Shown here one piece after another: positions 32,237-33,580 of a stretch of DNA of 33,580 nucleotides. The number at the start of each line of letters is the position of its first letter. Position 1 is the stretch's first letter. Source of the stretch: an uncultured Erysipelotrichaceae bacterium (GTDB lineage Bacteria; Bacillota_I; Bacilli_A; Erysipelotrichales; Coprobacillaceae); NCBI GenBank assembly GCA_910588075.1, contig CAJUOS010000024.1, positions 1-33,580 on the forward strand, in the 5' to 3' direction. The notes below the pieces were generated by a model. That model was not told the DNA's origin, ran no database searches, and was given only the letters and a program-made list of their open reading frames with translations. Position numbers and translations under genes: made by a program.

Positions 32237-33507
32237 ATAATTCATATGATTTAAAACAACGTATATTAAATTTTAGAGGAAGACTTGTTTATCTTTATTT
32301 TTTAGCAAGTCTTTCTAATGATACATTAATATCAAGATTAGTAGAAGGAATAGAAAATAATCAAGGAAAAGATTTAGAGAATTGTTTAAATATGGGTGAT
32401 GTTGAAATTATGAATACAAATGATATTCATAAAATTCAATATGCTTTAATGTGTGGGAATTGTGCTTTATTTGATGGAGAAACTACTTATGTAATGGATA
32501 CAAAAAATTATCCAAATCGCTCCATAGAAGAACCAGAAACTGAAAAAAGTGTAAGAGGAGCAAAAGATGGATTTAATGAATCTATTTTAAATAATACAGG
32601 TTTATTGAGACGACGTATTAAGTCAGTTGAACTTTGTTTTCATAAAGAAACAATTGGTACAAAAAATCCAATTGATATAGCTGTTACATATTTGGAAGAT
32701 AAAGTTGATAGAAAAGTTTTAAGTCAAGTTTTGAATAGAATTCAAGAAATACATGCACAAGAATTAATTATGAGTGATCGAGCTATGGAAGAATTGTTAT
32801 TAGATCAAGGTTATAATCCATTTCCACTTGTAAGATATAGTGAAAGACCAGATATTGTTGCTACTCATATTCAACATGGGTATATTGCAATTATATGTGA
32901 TACTTCATCATCAGTTTTAATGTTACCTACAACACTTTTTGAAATATTGGAGCATGTTGAAGAACATAGACAAACACCATTGATTGGAACATTTATTCGT
33001 TTAATTCGTTTGAGTGCAGTTTTTTTATCGATATATTTAGTTCCTGTTTGGGCATTATGGGTTTCTTATATGAAATGGGATTATTCTTTTTTCATACAAG
33101 TACTTATTGTAGAATTATCAATAGAGCTATTAAGAATTGCAACCATTCATACTCCAGAATCAATTTCTAATGCTATGGGACTTATTGCTGCTGTATTATT
33201 AGGACAATTTGCTATTGATTTAGGATTTTTTTCAGAAGAAATATTATTATTTTGTGCAATTGGTTCAATTGGTGGATTTGCAACTCCTAATTATGAATTA
33301 TCATTAACAAATAAATATGTTAAAATAATGATGTTAATAAGTATGATGTTTTTGAATATATATGGATTTGTTATTTTTAATATTATACTATGGATTTATT
33401 TAATAAGACTAAAACCTTTTGGTATGTCTTATTTATATCCTTTTATACCATTTAATGCAAAGGCATTAGGACAATTTATTATTAGAAAACCTAAAAAAAA
33501 TAATTAA
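32233..33507 (+). CDS. spoVAF: Stage V sporulation protein AF (GerA-family)
   Basis: GerA-family spore membrane protein; in Bacillus SpoVAF associates with germination complexes and promotes fast germination. The 424-residue protein is shorter than the roughly 490 residues of Bacillus SpoVAF. The loss is mostly at the N-terminus, because the C-terminus is complete (GMSYLYPFIPFNAKALGQFI). The soluble part has RRRIKSVELCFHKETIG and PFPLVRYSERPDIVATHI; the membrane part begins near FIRLIRLSAVFLSIYLVPVW and contains EEILLFCAIGSIGGFATPNY. It starts in an ATGA overlap with spoVAE with no strong ribosome-binding site of its own, so translation is probably coupled. Confidence 0.92.
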   Translation: MNNSYDLKQRILNFRGRLVYLYFLASLSNDTLISRLVEGIENNQGKDLENCLNMGDVEIMNTNDIHKIQYALMCGNCALFDGETTYVMDTKNYPNRSIEEPETEKSVRGAKDGFNESILNNTGLLRRRIKSVELCFHKETIGTKNPIDIAVTYLEDKVDRKVLSQVLNRIQEIHAQELIMSDRAMEELLLDQGYNPFPLVRYSERPDIVATHIQHGYIAIICDTSSSVLMLPTTLFEILEHVEEHRQTPLIGTFIRLIRLSAVFLSIYLVPVWALWVSYMKWDYSFFIQVLIVELSIELLRIATIHTPESISNAMGLIAAVLLGQFAIDLGFFSEEILLFCAIGSIGGFATPNYELSLTNKYVKIMMLISMMFLNIYGFVIFNIILWIYLIRLKPFGMSYLYPFIPFNAKALGQFIIRKPKKNN

Positions 33508-33525
33508 AATTATGAGTTGATATTC

Positions 33526-33580
33526 AGGCTCCGTGTCAAGAGTGGAGGATTAAGGGATAGTTATCGAGAGATAGCTATTC
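33526..33580 (+). ncRNA. Edge-truncated structured RNA candidate after spoVAF
   Basis: Beyond spoVAF the base composition changes. GGATAGTTATC (33555-33565) pairs with GATAGCTATTC (33570-33580) over 11 bp, closed by a GAGA (GNRA) tetraloop. Upstream, CTCC and GGAG (33530-33547) can form another small stem. No U run is visible before the window ends, so this may be the 5' part of a leader or stable RNA rather than a terminator. Its class is unknown. Confidence 0.3.

Noticed and set aside
1..33580. CRISPR array, insertion sequence or prophage
   Set aside because: No spaced short repeat array, transposase, integrase or terminal inverted repeats were seen anywhere in the window.

Overview
The window looks like chromosomal DNA from an anaerobic, spore-forming, very AT-rich Bacillota. 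Dense short-gap gene packing, GGAGG/GAGGTG ribosome-binding sites and U-run terminators fit this. So do pyruvate:ferredoxin oxidoreductase, a PPi-type phosphofructokinase and a spoVA cluster. An Erysipelotrichales/Coprobacillus-like gut bacterium is my best guess, but that is inference: there is no rRNA or other decisive marker here. UGA is a normal stop in this genome, as shown by several ATGA stop/start overlaps.

Layout. (1) 1-5660: divergent ptsI and nagB (PTS sugar uptake and amino-sugar catabolism), then free methionine-R-sulfoxide reductase (msrC) divergent from a dNTP triphosphohydrolase, then metA, whose Glu111 predicts homoserine acetylation. (2) 5692-12052: a secreted cell-wall block. 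It holds a glucosaminidase with a C-terminal dockerin, a co-transcribed membrane-anchored beta-sandwich protein, and a second glucosaminidase with a long basic repeat region. (3) 12051-16730: a Nudix hydrolase divergent from the dipeptidase pepV, two leucine tRNAs (GAG and CAG anticodons) in one transcription unit, tex, and an ArsC/Spx-family protein. (4) 16735-21018: a LytTR regulator, a DUF3021-type membrane protein, an ABC ATPase and two ABC-2 permeases, preceded by a 13-bp direct repeat with a 20-bp period. (5) 21027-26057: PPi-type phosphofructokinase divergent from nifJ, both central to energy metabolism. (6) 26083-28944: a metallophosphoesterase translationally coupled to a 2-hydroxyacid dehydrogenase that carries an unusual N-terminal helical domain. 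(7) 28945-29536: a 592-base gap with a terminator, a UGA-interrupted coding-like stretch and a structured RNA candidate. (8) 29537-33507: a folT-like ECF S component, then the tightly overlapping spoVAC-spoVAD-spoVAE-spoVAF operon for dipicolinate movement and germination. The window ends inside a strong GNRA-capped hairpin.

The points most worth following up are the UGA-only-interrupted reading frame and adjoining structured RNA before folT, the self-contained LytTR/DUF3021/ABC module with its repeat operator, the dockerin-glucosaminidase operon, and the two-domain dehydrogenase.
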